From contig NZ_JACHLK010000012.1 of NCBI RefSeq assembly GCF_014207955.1, positions 124,001 to 188,000 of the forward strand: a stretch of DNA of 64,000 bases, read 5' to 3'. This document shows, in pieces, positions 23,617 through 33,017 of this stretch. This DNA comes from Acidovorax soli. GTDB taxonomy: Bacteria > Pseudomonadota > Gammaproteobacteria > Burkholderiales > Burkholderiaceae_C. The position numbers and the translations under genes were made by a program. How positions within the stretch are numbered: the first letter of the stretch is position 1; the number at the start of each line of letters is the position of its first letter. The notes below the pieces were generated by a model, which was not told the DNA's origin, did no database searches, and saw nothing but the letters and a program-made list of their open reading frames with translations.

Positions 23617-24494
23617 GCACCGCGCAGCAACTGATCTCTGCGGCCGACCTGGCCCAGCAGCGCCAGGCGCGCTACAACAGCCGCAAGCGCGTCAACCAGA
23701 TCGCCCTGGTGCTGTCGCTGGCCGCCATGGCCTTCGGCGTGTTCTGGCTGATCTGGATCCTGTGGGAAACCATCCGCCTGGGCCTGGGTGGCCTGAGCGT
23801 GGCCTTGTTCACGCAGATGACGCCACCACCCAACGAGGCCGGCGGCATCTCCAACGCCATCTTCGGTTCGTTCGTGATGGTGATGCTGGCCACCTTCGTG
23901 GGCACGCCCATCGGCATCATGGCCGGCATCTACCTGGCCGAGTACGAGACCAAGAGCCTGCTGGCCTCGGTGACGCGCTTCGTCAACGACATCCTGCTTT
24001 CGGCGCCCTCCATCGTGATCGGCCTGTTCGTGTATGCCGTGGTGGTGGCGCGCTTCAAGAGCTTCTCGGCCTATGCCGGCATCCTGGCGCTGGCGCTGAT
24101 CGTGATTCCGGTGGTCATCCGCACCACCGAGAACATGCTGGTGCTGGTGCCGGCCAGCCTGCGCGAAGCCGCCTACGCCCTGGGCACGCCCAAGTGGAAG
24201 GTCATCACCATGGTGACCCTGCGCGCTGCGCGTGCCGGCGTGATCACCGGTGTGCTGCTGGCCGTGGCCCGCATCGCCGGCGAAACCGCTCCGCTGCTGT
24301 TCACCGCGCTGAACAACCAGTTCTGGAACGCTGACCTCTCCAAGCCCATGGCCAGCCTGCCGGTGACCATCTTCAAGTTCGCCATGAGCCCGTATGAGAA
24401 CTGGCAGCAACTGGCATGGGCCGGTGTGTTCCTCATCACCATCGCCGTCCTTGGCCTGAACATCCTGGCGCGGGTCCTGACCCGCCACAAGTAA
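23613..24494 (+). CDS. pstA: phosphate ABC transporter permease PstA
   Basis: 293 aa with six membrane segments. The PstA hallmarks are [27 protein letters not shown], the EAA-like loop [20 protein letters not shown] and [15 protein letters not shown]. It forms the channel with PstC and contacts PstB through the loop. The start overlaps the pstC stop (ATGA), so translation is coupled; pstB begins 20 bp after its stop. Confidence 0.97.
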   Translation: MSTAQQLISAADLAQQRQARYNSRKRVNQIALVLSLAAMAFGVFWLIWILWETIRLGLGGLSVALFTQMTPPPNEAGGISNAIFGSFVMVMLATFVGTPIGIMAGIYLAEYETKSLLASVTRFVNDILLSAPSIVIGLFVYAVVVARFKSFSAYAGILALALIVIPVVIRTTENMLVLVPASLREAAYALGTPKWKVITMVTLRAARAGVITGVLLAVARIAGETAPLLFTALNNQFWNADLSKPMASLPVTIFKFAMSPYENWQQLAWAGVFLITIAVLGLNILARVLTRHK

Positions 24495-24514
24495 GCCCTG
24501 CAAGAAAGACAAGC

Positions 24515-25300
24515 ATGTCCGCCATTCTCAAGACCGATGCGCCCGCCAAGTCCAAGATCACGGTGCGTGATCTGAACTTCTACTACGGCAAGTTCCATGC
24601 CTTGAAGGGCATCAACCTCGATATTCCCGAGAACAAGGTCACGGCCTTCATTGGCCCCTCGGGCTGCGGCAAGTCGACGCTGCTGCGCACCTTCAACCGC
24701 ATGTTCGAGCTCTATCCCGAGCAGCGCGCCGAAGGCCAGATCGTGCTGGACGGTGAAAACCTGTTGACCAGCAAGCAGGACGTGGCCCTGGTGCGTGCCA
24801 AGGTCGGCATGGTGTTCCAGAAGCCCACGCCCTTCCCGATGTCGATCTACGACAACATCGCTTTCGGCGTGAAGCTGTTCGAGAACCTGAGCGCCACCGA
24901 CATGGACGACCGTGTCGAATGGGCCCTGCGCAAGGCCGCCCTGTGGAACGAGGTCAAGGACAAGCTCAACCAGACCGGCTCGGGCCTGTCCGGCGGCCAG
25001 CAGCAACGCCTGTGCATTGCCCGCGGCATTGCCATCAAGCCCGAAGTGCTGCTGCTCGACGAGCCCTGCTCGGCGCTGGACCCGATCTCGACCGCCAAGG
25101 TCGAAGAGCTGATTGCCGAGCTCAAGAACGACTACACCGTGGTCATCGTGACCCACAACATGCAGCAGGCCGCGCGCTGCAGCGACTACACCGCCTACAT
25201 GTACCTGGGCGACCTGGTCGAGTTCGGTGAGACGGAACAGATGTTCTTCAAGCCGCAGCGCAAGGAAACCGAAGACTACATCACCGGCCGTTTCGGCTAA
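24515..25300 (+). CDS. pstB: phosphate ABC transporter ATP-binding protein
   Basis: 261 aa ATPase. Walker [10 protein letters not shown], the Q-loop in [16 protein letters not shown], signature LSGGQQQR, Walker [14 protein letters not shown] and the H-loop [10 protein letters not shown] are all intact, and the PstB-type insert [12 protein letters not shown] is present. It powers phosphate import and, with PhoU, passes the phosphate status to PhoR. Confidence 0.98.
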   Translation: MSAILKTDAPAKSKITVRDLNFYYGKFHALKGINLDIPENKVTAFIGPSGCGKSTLLRTFNRMFELYPEQRAEGQIVLDGENLLTSKQDVALVRAKVGMVFQKPTPFPMSIYDNIAFGVKLFENLSATDMDDRVEWALRKAALWNEVKDKLNQTGSGLSGGQQQRLCIARGIAIKPEVLLLDEPCSALDPISTAKVEELIAELKNDYTVVIVTHNMQQAARCSDYTAYMYLGDLVEFGETEQMFFKPQRKETEDYITGRFG

Positions 25301-25310
25301 GGAGACAGCA

Positions 25311-26012
25311 ATGCCCGACAAGCACCTTTCGTCGCAGTTCGACTCCGAACTCAACAGCGTCTCCGCCCGCGTCATGGAGATGGGCGGGCTCGTGGAGTCG
25401 CAGATCCGCCAGGCGGTCTACGCCCTGTCGCAGTTCAGCATCGAGGCCGTGGAACAGGTGGCCGCCATCGAAGTGCGCGTGAACGCCATGGAAGTGGAGA
25501 TCGACCACGAACTGTCGTCCATCATCGCGCGCCGCCAGCCCACCGCGCGCGACCTGCGCCTGCTGCTGGCCTTTTCCAAGGCCACGGCCAACCTCGAGCG
25601 CATGGGCGACGAGGCCAACAAGATGGCGCGCATGGTGCGCTCCATCATCGAGAGCGGCGCCGCCCGCTCGCTGCCCTCGAGCGACCTGCGCATGGCGGCC
25701 GACCTGGCTTCGGGCCTGCTGCGCAAGACGCTCGACGCCTTCGCCCGCCTGGACACCGCGATGGCCGTCTCCATCCTCAAGGAAGACGACCTGATCGACA
25801 AGGAGTTCGACGGCTTCGTGCGCAAGCTGGTCACCTACATGATGGAAGACCCGCGCACCATCTCTCCCAGCCTGGATCTCTTGTTCCTGGCCAAGGCCAT
25901 CGAGCGCATCGGCGACCATTCGAAGAATGTGGCCGAACTCATCATCTACCTGGTCAAGGGCAAGGACGTGCGCCATACGGCCCTTGATGAAATCGAATCG
26001 GCCGTGCTGTAG
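25311..26012 (+). CDS. phoU: phosphate signalling protein PhoU
   Basis: 233 aa, all-helical, composed of two tandem three-helix bundles. The metal-binding E/D-x3-D type motifs recur: ERMGDEANKMARM in the first half and ERIGDHSKNVAEL in the second. PhoU links PstB to PhoR and keeps the kinase off when phosphate is plentiful. A GGAGA site precedes the ATG, 10 bp after pstB. Confidence 0.97.
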   Translation: MPDKHLSSQFDSELNSVSARVMEMGGLVESQIRQAVYALSQFSIEAVEQVAAIEVRVNAMEVEIDHELSSIIARRQPTARDLRLLLAFSKATANLERMGDEANKMARMVRSIIESGAARSLPSSDLRMAADLASGLLRKTLDAFARLDTAMAVSILKEDDLIDKEFDGFVRKLVTYMMEDPRTISPSLDLLFLAKAIERIGDHSKNVAELIIYLVKGKDVRHTALDEIESAVL

Positions 26013-26027
26013 GCCCGTGAACGCTGT

Positions 26028-26744
26028 ATGAGAAAGTTACCCCGAGTTCTGATTGTCGAAGACGAACCCGCGATCGCCGAGCTGATCGCGGTCAACCTGC
26101 GGCACAACGGATTCCAGCCCTTCTGGGCCGAAGATGGCGATTCGGCCCAGCGCGAGCTCGATGCCGTGCTGCCCGACGTGATCCTGCTCGACTGGATGCT
26201 GCCCGGCCAGAGCGGCCTGTCGCTGGCGCGCAAGTGGCGTGCCGACGCGCGCACCAAGGCCATCCCCATCCTCATGCTCACGGCCCGTGGCGACGAGCCG
26301 GACAAGGTGGCGGGCCTGGACGCTGGTGCCGACGACTACGTCACCAAGCCCTTTTCCACGCAGGAGCTGCTGGCGCGCATCCGCGCCGTGCTGCGCCGCC
26401 GCGCGCCCGAACAGGTCAGCGACAGCGTGACCATCGGCGAGCTGGTGCTCGATGCCGGCACCTACCGCGTGGCCTTCCAGGGCCAGCAGCTCAAGGTGGG
26501 GCCCACCGAGTTCAAGCTGCTGCACTACCTCATGAAGCATGCCGAGCGCGTGCACAGCCGCTCGCAGCTGCTGGACAAGGTCTGGGGCGACCATGTCTTC
26601 ATCGAGGAGCGCACCGTGGACGTGCACGTCAAGCGCCTGCGCGAGGCGCTGGGCGCCGCGTCGGTGATGGTCGAGACGGTGCGCGGCGCCGGCTACCGGC
26701 TCACGGCGCAATCGCAACCTCAGGTGCAGCCACTGCAAGCCTGA
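26028..26744 (+). CDS. phoB: phosphate regulon response regulator
   Basis: 238 aa. Receiver domain with the acidic pair in IVEDEPA, the phosphorylated aspartate in ILLDWMLPG, the conserved threonine in LMLTARGDE and lysine in YVTKPFS. The C-terminal winged helix has the OmpR-type end VDVHVKRLREAL and VRGAGYRL. It should bind the Pho boxes seen at 14631 and 21411 and possibly those at 11739 and 21346. It starts 15 bp after phoU. Confidence 0.97.
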   Translation: MRKLPRVLIVEDEPAIAELIAVNLRHNGFQPFWAEDGDSAQRELDAVLPDVILLDWMLPGQSGLSLARKWRADARTKAIPILMLTARGDEPDKVAGLDAGADDYVTKPFSTQELLARIRAVLRRRAPEQVSDSVTIGELVLDAGTYRVAFQGQQLKVGPTEFKLLHYLMKHAERVHSRSQLLDKVWGDHVFIEERTVDVHVKRLREALGAASVMVETVRGAGYRLTAQSQPQVQPLQA

Positions 26745-26803
26745 CGGTTCACGGGGCGCCGCAGGGCGCCCCTGGTTTTCAGAAAAAAGGCTTTGCACGC
26801 TGC

Positions 26804-28156
26804 ATGCTTTGGCGATTCACGTATTTTCTGCTCTGGCAAATCGCCGGCGGCGGACTCGGTTGGTGGCAGGGAGGGCCCTGGGGGGCGGCCCTGGGTGCGG
26901 CGATTGCGGCCTGGGCCTGGTTTGTGTGGGATCTGCTGCGTGGCGCACGCGTGCTGCGCTGGCTGCGCACGGGAGAGCTGTCGCGCGCCCCGGTGATGCG
27001 CGGCATGTGGGGCGAGGCGGCCGACCGGGCGCGGCGCCTGCTGCGCCTGCAGGCCCAGGAGGTGCAAAGCAGCCAGAACCGCCTGCAGGAGATCCTGGCG
27101 GCGCTGCAGGCCACGCCCAACGGTGTGGTGCTGCTCGATGCGCAGGGCCATATCGAATGGTGCAACCAGATGGCGGCCAGCCAGTTCGGCTTCGATGCGC
27201 AGCGCGACGTCATGCAGTCCATCGGCAACCTGGTGCGCGACCCCGAATTCACCGCCTACTACACGGCCCAGGACTTCACGCACGATGTGGTGCTGGAGGG
27301 GCGTTTCAGCACGTCCTCGCGCCCGGTGCGCATCTCGGTGCAGCTGCATCCCTACGGCGACGGGCGCACCCTGCTGCTCTCGCGCGACGTGACGGCGCTG
27401 GAGCAGGCCGAGGCCATGCGCCGCGACTTCGTGGCCAACGTCTCGCACGAGATCCGCACACCGCTCACGGTGCTCATGGGCTTTGTCGAAACCCTGCAGA
27501 CCCTGCCGCTGGCGCAGGATGAGCGCGCGCGCTACCTGGGCATGATGTCCCAGCAGGCGGCGCGCATGCAGAGCGTGGTGCAGGACCTGCTCACGCTGTC
27601 GCGCCTGGAGGGCAGCCCGCCGCCCGGCATGGCCGAATGGACGCCGGTGCAGGGCCTGGTGCAGCGCTGTGAGGAAGAAAGCCGTGCATTGTCAGCCCTG
27701 CTCGCCCAGACCCAGCAGCGCCCCCATACCCTGCTGTTCCCCGGCAAGGCCGAGCTGCTGGCCCAGGGCGACATTGCCGGCGTGCCGGCCGAGCTGCAGA
27801 GCGCCCTGTCCAACATCATCAATAACGCCGTGCGCTACACGCCGGCGGGTGGCACGATCACGGTCAGCTGGGTGCGCAAGGACGATGGCTCGGCCACGTT
27901 CTCGGTCCAGGACACGGGGCCTGGCATTGCGCCCGAGCACATCCCGCGGCTGACCGAGCGCTTCTACCGGGTGGACCGCAGCCGCTCGCGCGAGACCGGA
28001 GGCACGGGCCTGGGCCTGGCCATCGTCAAGCATGTGCTGCAGCGCCATGGCGCGACGCTCAACATCCAGAGCACCCTGGGCAAGGGCTCGACCTTTTGCG
28101 TGACCTTTCCGGTCAACCGGCTGCGCGCGCCAGCGCCGCAGGCACTGGCAGCCTGA
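26804..28156 (+). CDS. phoR: phosphate regulon sensor histidine kinase
   Basis: 450 aa. Two short N-terminal hydrophobic segments (about 5-22 and 28-48) without a large periplasmic domain, as in PhoR, which senses through the Pst complex. A PAS domain (about 100-190) leads to the dimerisation helix with the phosphorylated histidine in VSHEIRTPLT. The ATPase motifs follow: NIINNAVRYTP (N box), DTGPGI (G1) and GGTGLGLAIVKHV (G2). The last 44 bp overlap the 3' end of the convergent MATE gene. Confidence 0.96.
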   Translation: MLWRFTYFLLWQIAGGGLGWWQGGPWGAALGAAIAAWAWFVWDLLRGARVLRWLRTGELSRAPVMRGMWGEAADRARRLLRLQAQEVQSSQNRLQEILAALQATPNGVVLLDAQGHIEWCNQMAASQFGFDAQRDVMQSIGNLVRDPEFTAYYTAQDFTHDVVLEGRFSTSSRPVRISVQLHPYGDGRTLLLSRDVTALEQAEAMRRDFVANVSHEIRTPLTVLMGFVETLQTLPLAQDERARYLGMMSQQAARMQSVVQDLLTLSRLEGSPPPGMAEWTPVQGLVQRCEEESRALSALLAQTQQRPHTLLFPGKAELLAQGDIAGVPAELQSALSNIINNAVRYTPAGGTITVSWVRKDDGSATFSVQDTGPGIAPEHIPRLTERFYRVDRSRSRETGGTGLGLAIVKHVLQRHGATLNIQSTLGKGSTFCVTFPVNRLRAPAPQALAA

Positions 28157-29477
28157 TCGCGCGCCAGAGCATGGCCGCGAACAGGGCCGCCGTCACGGCC
28201 AGGGCAACGGCGCTGGCGGCCCAGAAGGTGGCCGGTGTGGCCATGGCGGCCCAGGGCCCCAGGCCCTGGTAGGCCAGCAGGTAGCCGCCGCCCAGGCCGG
28301 CACCCCACAGCAGGGTGCAATAGACCACCAGCGGCGCCACCGTGATGCGGTAGCAGCGCAGCACGAACACGCACAGGGTCTGCAGCGCATCGGCCACATG
28401 GTAGGCCGCCACCCAGGCCAGCAAGCCGCCCGTGACCGCCACCACCTGCGTGTTTGACGAATACAGTACACCCAGGTGGTTGCGCCCGAGAAACATCAGC
28501 GCTGCCAGGGCCAGGCCCATGGTGCAGGCCAGGCGCAGCCCCAGCAATCCGACCTGGCGTGCGCGCAGCGGCTCGCCCGCGCCCAGCCAGTAGCTCACAC
28601 GCGCGCTGGTGGCAATGGACAGCGACAAGGGCACCATGTAGAGCACCGCCGCCAGGTTGGACGCGATCTGGTGCGCAGCCGAAGCCACGGTGCCCTGGCG
28701 CGCGATGAACAGGGCCATGAGGGTGAAGGAGGTCACCTCCACCATCACCGCCAGGCCGGCCGGCACGCCCAGGCGCGCAAAGCCTGCGATGGTGGGCCAG
28801 TGCGGGCGCTCCAGCGGCTGCCAGAGGGCCAGTGGCCGGTACAGCGACTGGGTGCGCAGCAGCCACAGCGCCAGGGCGAGCATGCTGCAGTTGACCACCA
28901 GCGTGGCCCAGGCGCAGCCCACGGCGCCCTGCGCGGGCAGGCCGGCGCCGCCAAAGGTGAACCAGATCGACAGTGGTACCTTGATGAACAGCGAGCCCAC
29001 CTGCAGCCAGGTCACCAACTGGGGCCGGCCCAGGGCCTGGTTGAGTGTGCTGTAGATGCGGAACAGCAGCGCTGGCGGCAGTGCCAGGGCCAGCACGGCC
29101 AGGTAGTTCTCGACCTCGCCGCGCAGGGTGTCGGGCACCTCGGTCCAGCGCAGCAGGGCGCCGGGCGAGAGCAGCACGGCCATGCCCAGGGCACTGGCCA
29201 CGGCGCACAGGTAGAGCGACTGGCGCAGTGATGCGCCCATCTGCGCCTGCTGCCCGGCGCCGCGCAGTTCGGCCCAGACCGGCATCAGCGCCTGCAGCAC
29301 CCCGATCAGCGCCACATAGACGCTGATGAAGATGGCCGAGCCCACCGAGAGCGCAGCCAGCGAGGCTTCGCTGTAGCGGCCGGCGACGATGGTGTCGGCC
29401 ACGCCGAAGGCCATCACGGCCAGTTGCCCGGCCAGCACCGTCACGGCGTGGCGGGAAATGGTCGACAGCTCGCTCAT
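28113..29477 (-). CDS. MATE-family multidrug/toxin efflux transporter
   Basis: 454 aa with about twelve hydrophobic segments in two repeated halves. The first half has FGVADTIVAGRYSEASLAALSVGSAI, reported here as the typical MATE helix 1-2 region; the second half has ARLGVPAGLAVMVEVTSF. MATE proteins export cationic drugs or lipids in exchange for Na+ or H+. Its ATG overlaps the stop of the upstream membrane glycosyltransferase (TGATG), so the two may share a function, possibly moving a lipid-linked product; that is speculative. Its 3' end overlaps phoR by 44 bp in opposite orientation. Confidence 0.92.
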   Translation of the reverse strand: MSELSTISRHAVTVLAGQLAVMAFGVADTIVAGRYSEASLAALSVGSAIFISVYVALIGVLQALMPVWAELRGAGQQAQMGASLRQSLYLCAVASALGMAVLLSPGALLRWTEVPDTLRGEVENYLAVLALALPPALLFRIYSTLNQALGRPQLVTWLQVGSLFIKVPLSIWFTFGGAGLPAQGAVGCAWATLVVNCSMLALALWLLRTQSLYRPLALWQPLERPHWPTIAGFARLGVPAGLAVMVEVTSFTLMALFIARQGTVASAAHQIASNLAAVLYMVPLSLSIATSARVSYWLGAGEPLRARQVGLLGLRLACTMGLALAALMFLGRNHLGVLYSSNTQVVAVTGGLLAWVAAYHVADALQTLCVFVLRCYRITVAPLVVYCTLLWGAGLGGGYLLAYQGLGPWAAMATPATFWAASAVALAVTAALFAAMLWRAIRLPVPAALARAAG

Positions 29478-31186
29478 CAGGGTTTGGCTTCGGTCTCGAT
29501 GCGGCGGAACAGGACCAGGAAGTCGGTCTTGTCGGTGGGGCGCGCCACGGTGGCCACGCGCTCCCATTGCAGCGCGTCGACCGTGGATGCCGGGGCGGGC
29601 CAGGAGGCGATGTCCGAGACCAGCCACTCGCAGCCCGTCACCGCCAGGTTGGCAGGGTGCAGCGTGAGGCCGGCGTGGTACTGCAGGGCCGCGACCTGGG
29701 CGCGGCTCAGGCCCACGGTCTGCACGCAGCCGGGGCTGGGGCCGAGGACGGCGCTAACGGCCCGCATCTGTGGCACATAGCTGCGCGCGAAGTCCAGCAG
29801 CGGCAGCCACAGGCTCATGAGCAGCAGCCAGCTCAGGGCCGCGCCGCTGGCCGGCAGCACCAGGCTCTTCCAGATCGGCGCGCGGTTGCGCGAGGCGCGC
29901 CACCACACCAGGGCGCACCAGCCCACCGAGGCGGCCAGCGCCACCGCCAGGGCCAGCGCCGAGAACTGGGGCACGAAGCCCGGCGCCAGCTTGGCCACGT
30001 TGGCGGCCGGCTTGGCGGGCACGCCGGTCTGCATGGCGATCCAGATCACCCAGATGGCCAGTGCCGAGACACTGAAGAACAGCAGCGTGAACCAGTCGAT
30101 CAGGGCCCCCATGCTGCGGCTGAGCGTGGGCAAGGCGAATGCGGCCAGCGCCGCCAGCGCAGGCAGGCCCAGCAACAGGGCGCGGTCGGCCGGCTGCGTG
30201 GTGATGGTGGCCGCCACGGAGACGGCGGTGAACCACAGCGGCAGCAGCAGGTGGCGGTGCCACTGGCGGCTGGCGATCTGCTTGCGCCAGCGCCACAGCG
30301 TCCACAGCGCCAGGGGCCAGGCGGGCCAGCCGAACCAGATCAGCAGGCGCGCCAGGCTCGCCCATTCCTTGCCGCCGCCCTCGGTGCTGACAATGCGCCA
30401 GCGCCACAGGTCGAGCTGCCAGGCCAGCGCCGCTGCAGCCACAATGACCAGGACGGTGACCACCGCCCAGGCCTTGCACTGGCGCTCGTCCTTGCCCGGC
30501 AGGTGCAGGGCCAGCAGCACGCCGCTGGCACCCAGCAGCGCTGTAAGCGCCGGTGCCCCGGCAAGCGTGAGGCCGAACGCCCCCACGAACATGGCCGCCC
30601 ACGCCTTGCCGGCGTGGTAGGGCAGGGCTGCGAAGGCGAAGAACAGGAAGGCGGTGCAGCTCAACTGCACCAGGTAGCTCGTGACCTCGTGCGAGAGCTG
30701 GGCCAGCCCCAGGCAGGCGATGAGGGCGAGCAGGGCGCCATCGGCAATGGCGCGCGCATAGTCGAGCGGGTTGGCCTCACCGCCGAAGGCAAAGGCCACG
30801 GGCTGCGCGCCCGGGCTGCGTGCCAGGTAGTACACGCCATACCAGGTGGCCATGAAGGTCAGCGCCAGCAGTGCGGCGAAAGGCAGGCGCACAGCCATCT
30901 CGGGCGAGAGCCAGGCCGGTGCCCACTGGATGGCCAGGGCGCCGATCCAGTAGGGCAGCAGGCCCTCGGTCTCGGGTGCCATGCCACCCAGCAGCGGGTT
31001 GAGCCAGCTGGTGCGCCCCTGCGCCAGCTCCAGCATGTAGCCATAGGCGGTGATATCGGCGCTCTTCCACGGCGCGCGGCCCACGAAGCCGGGGATCACA
31101 TAGGCAATGCACAGCAGCATCAAAGCCCAGCGCGGCAGCGGCCGCACGGCATTCTGGGTAACGATGGCCGGGGTGGGTGGGTTCAC
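29477..31186 (-). CDS. GT39/ArnT-like multi-span membrane glycosyltransferase
   Basis: 569 aa with many hydrophobic helices. The first periplasmic loop has PGFVGRAPWKSADITAYGY, in the position where ArnT and PMT proteins carry their acidic catalytic residue, followed by GGMAPETEGLLPYWIGA. The C-terminal domain is hydrophilic. Such enzymes transfer a sugar from a polyprenyl-phosphate donor to lipid A or proteins on the periplasmic side. The acceptor is unknown. It precedes and overlaps a MATE transporter gene. Confidence 0.75.
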   Translation of the reverse strand: MNPPTPAIVTQNAVRPLPRWALMLLCIAYVIPGFVGRAPWKSADITAYGYMLELAQGRTSWLNPLLGGMAPETEGLLPYWIGALAIQWAPAWLSPEMAVRLPFAALLALTFMATWYGVYYLARSPGAQPVAFAFGGEANPLDYARAIADGALLALIACLGLAQLSHEVTSYLVQLSCTAFLFFAFAALPYHAGKAWAAMFVGAFGLTLAGAPALTALLGASGVLLALHLPGKDERQCKAWAVVTVLVIVAAAALAWQLDLWRWRIVSTEGGGKEWASLARLLIWFGWPAWPLALWTLWRWRKQIASRQWHRHLLLPLWFTAVSVAATITTQPADRALLLGLPALAALAAFALPTLSRSMGALIDWFTLLFFSVSALAIWVIWIAMQTGVPAKPAANVAKLAPGFVPQFSALALAVALAASVGWCALVWWRASRNRAPIWKSLVLPASGAALSWLLLMSLWLPLLDFARSYVPQMRAVSAVLGPSPGCVQTVGLSRAQVAALQYHAGLTLHPANLAVTGCEWLVSDIASWPAPASTVDALQWERVATVARPTDKTDFLVLFRRIETEAKP

Positions 31187-31308
31187 GCGTTGGTCGGGGG
31201 CTTCAGGGAGCCGCCAAGAATAAGGGATAAGCGCACAGGTTCCGTCAGCAGGCGGTAGCGGTCAGGGTAAATCTGGTAACCCGGGTCACAGTGCATGGCG
31301 CGGGCATG

Positions 31309-31341
31309 AAAAAAGGCAGCTCGGTTGCCCGGGCTGCCTTT
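31309..31341 (-). terminator. intrinsic terminator of rpmE2
   Basis: Stem AAAGGCAGC (31312-31320) and GCTGCCTTT (31333-31341). On the minus strand the distal arm runs straight into a T-tract of six (31314-31309). It lies 26 bp after the rpmE2 stop. Confidence 0.85.
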
Positions 31342-31366
31342 CTGTCGGCGCACTGCCTGCGAAGAT

Positions 31367-31627
31367 TTACTTGGCAGCAGCGGTCTTGCCGAAGCGGTTG
31401 CGGAACTTTTCCACGCGGCCGCCCATGTTGTCCACGGACTTTTGCGTGCCCGTGTAGAAGGGATGCGATTCGCTGGAGGTATCGAGCTTGAACAGGGGCA
31501 GCTCACGGCCGTCGTCGGTCTTGCCGGTTTCCTTGGTGTTCACGCAGGAACGGGTCACGAACTTGAAACCGTTGGACAGGTCCACGAACAGCACTTCGCG
31601 GTAGTTGGGGTGAATGCCTTCTTTCAT
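31367..31627 (-). CDS. rpmE2: 50S ribosomal protein L31 type B
   Basis: 86 aa. [18 protein letters not shown] at the start and [25 protein letters not shown] at the end are diagnostic of L31. Only one cysteine is present, so this is the zinc-free (C-minus) type B form, which in many bacteria replaces the zinc form under zinc limitation; here it may be the only copy. I use the ATG at 31627; a TTG two codons upstream is unlikely. A T-tract terminator follows. Confidence 0.96.
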   Translation of the reverse strand: MKEGIHPNYREVLFVDLSNGFKFVTRSCVNTKETGKTDDGRELPLFKLDTSSESHPFYTGTQKSVDNMGGRVEKFRNRFGKTAAAK

Positions 31628-31745
31628 GATCAATCCTTGTCAAGTGCGGGAGCCGTGCAGGACCCGGTGCAACCTCTGCGCCGTGGAGCATCCAGCGTAC
31701 TTTCCGCAATAAAAGCCCTCCATTATAACCTGCCAACCAAATTTT

Positions 31746-32924
31746 TCAAGGCGGGCGCGGGCCGGTGTAGGCGGCGCGGGGGCGTATCAGCGCCTGGCCG
31801 CTGCGCTGCTCCAGCGCATGGGCGATCCAGCCGAGCGAGCGGCCCAGGGCAAACAGCCCGTAGGCGCTGCCCGGCGGCAGCCCCAGGTGCCTGCGTACGG
31901 CCACCAGCGCCAGGTCGAGCGATGGGTGTTGGCCCACCAGGCCCCGGGCGTCGTCGATCCAGCCGGCCCAGTCGGGTTGCGCAGGCAGGATGCGGCCGAG
32001 CAGCATCCGGGCGCGCGCATCGCCCTCGGGATACAGGTGGTGCCCGAAGCCGGGCAGCGCCTCGCCGCGCGCCAGGCGCTGGCGCAGGGCCTGGGCCGGC
32101 GCATGGCCCAGTTCGTCCCACAGGGCCTCCACGCGCGCCGTGGCGCCGCCGTGCAGGCCCCCGGTCAGTGCCGCCAGGCCTCCCACCACGGCCGCGCGCA
32201 GGCTGGCGCCTGTGGAGGCCACGCAGCGCGCGGTGAAGCCCGAGGCATTGAGCTCATGGTCGGCGCACAGCACCAGCGCCATGCGCACCAGGTCGGCCCC
32301 CTGGTCGTCCAGCCCCCAGGCGGCCGCGCACTGCTCATGCAGCGGTGCCGAGGCGGGCGCCGTGCCCAGCAGGCAGGCCGCCAGCAGGCGCACCAGGGCG
32401 CCGCAGCCCTCGGCCAGGCGTTCGGGCGAGGTCTGCCAGGAGGCGGTGGGTCCATCCTCGCTGGCCATGGTGAACAGGGGCAGCAGCGATTCCTCGGGGC
32501 GCACGCTGGCCAGGTGGGCCTGGCCCTGGGCCAGCAGCGGCGGCGAAGGCGGCGGTTGTGCGGTGAATGCGCTGGCTTCGCTGCACTGCCACAGCAGGGC
32601 CGCCACGGCCTCCACGCTGCCCGATGCGGCCAGGGTGTCGATGCGGGCGCCGCGCAGGTACAACTGCCCATCCTCGATCAGCGTGATGGCCGACTCGAGC
32701 ACCGGCAGCCCCCAGCTGAGCGTGGCCTTGGCCACCTCGCGCGGCTTGCGGCCACGCTTGCGCTGGCCCGCGAGCATCTCCACATCGGCTAGGGCATAGC
32801 GGCTCTCGCGCGGCGTGGGGCCGGGGTGGGCGTGCAGCAGGCCGCGGCTCACATAGGCGTACAGCGTGGCGCGCGAGACGCCCAGGCGCTCGGCAGTCTG
32901 GGCAGCGGTGAGGTAGCTGGGCAT
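31746..32924 (-). CDS. citrate synthase-family enzyme with N-terminal helix-turn-helix
   Basis: 392 aa. Residues 1-55 form a MerR/excisionase-like helix-turn-helix (LTAAQTAERLGVSRATLYAYVSR). Residues about 65-392 are a citrate synthase fold with the three catalytic positions kept: the histidine in CADHELNASGF, the histidine in PGFGHHLYP, and the aspartate in SLDLALVAV. GGLHGGA and LFALGRSLGWIAHALEQ are further family motifs. It may be a condensing enzyme that also binds DNA, or a regulator using the fold as an acyl-CoA sensor. It diverges from a CoA-transferase gene across a short AT-rich promoter with a TCAATATTGA palindrome. Confidence 0.9.
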   Translation of the reverse strand: MPSYLTAAQTAERLGVSRATLYAYVSRGLLHAHPGPTPRESRYALADVEMLAGQRKRGRKPREVAKATLSWGLPVLESAITLIEDGQLYLRGARIDTLAASGSVEAVAALLWQCSEASAFTAQPPPSPPLLAQGQAHLASVRPEESLLPLFTMASEDGPTASWQTSPERLAEGCGALVRLLAACLLGTAPASAPLHEQCAAAWGLDDQGADLVRMALVLCADHELNASGFTARCVASTGASLRAAVVGGLAALTGGLHGGATARVEALWDELGHAPAQALRQRLARGEALPGFGHHLYPEGDARARMLLGRILPAQPDWAGWIDDARGLVGQHPSLDLALVAVRRHLGLPPGSAYGLFALGRSLGWIAHALEQRSGQALIRPRAAYTGPRPP

Positions 32925-33017
32925 GGGCGGCAGGCAAAATAATGTTGAAAATATAAATCAATATTGACAATAAATTCTGTCTGCCTAATCTGGGAAGCCT
33001 TTTCAAGGAGCTTGGCC
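32925..33017. promoter_or_regulatory. divergent promoter between HTH-citrate synthase and CoA-transferase
   Basis: AT-rich, with the perfect 10-bp palindrome TCAATATTGA at 32958-32967. This contains AATATTGA, also found twice in the LysR promoter at 3225 and 3257. A CAAGGAG site precedes the CoA-transferase ATG. It is a plausible operator for the HTH domain of the divergent protein. Confidence 0.45.
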
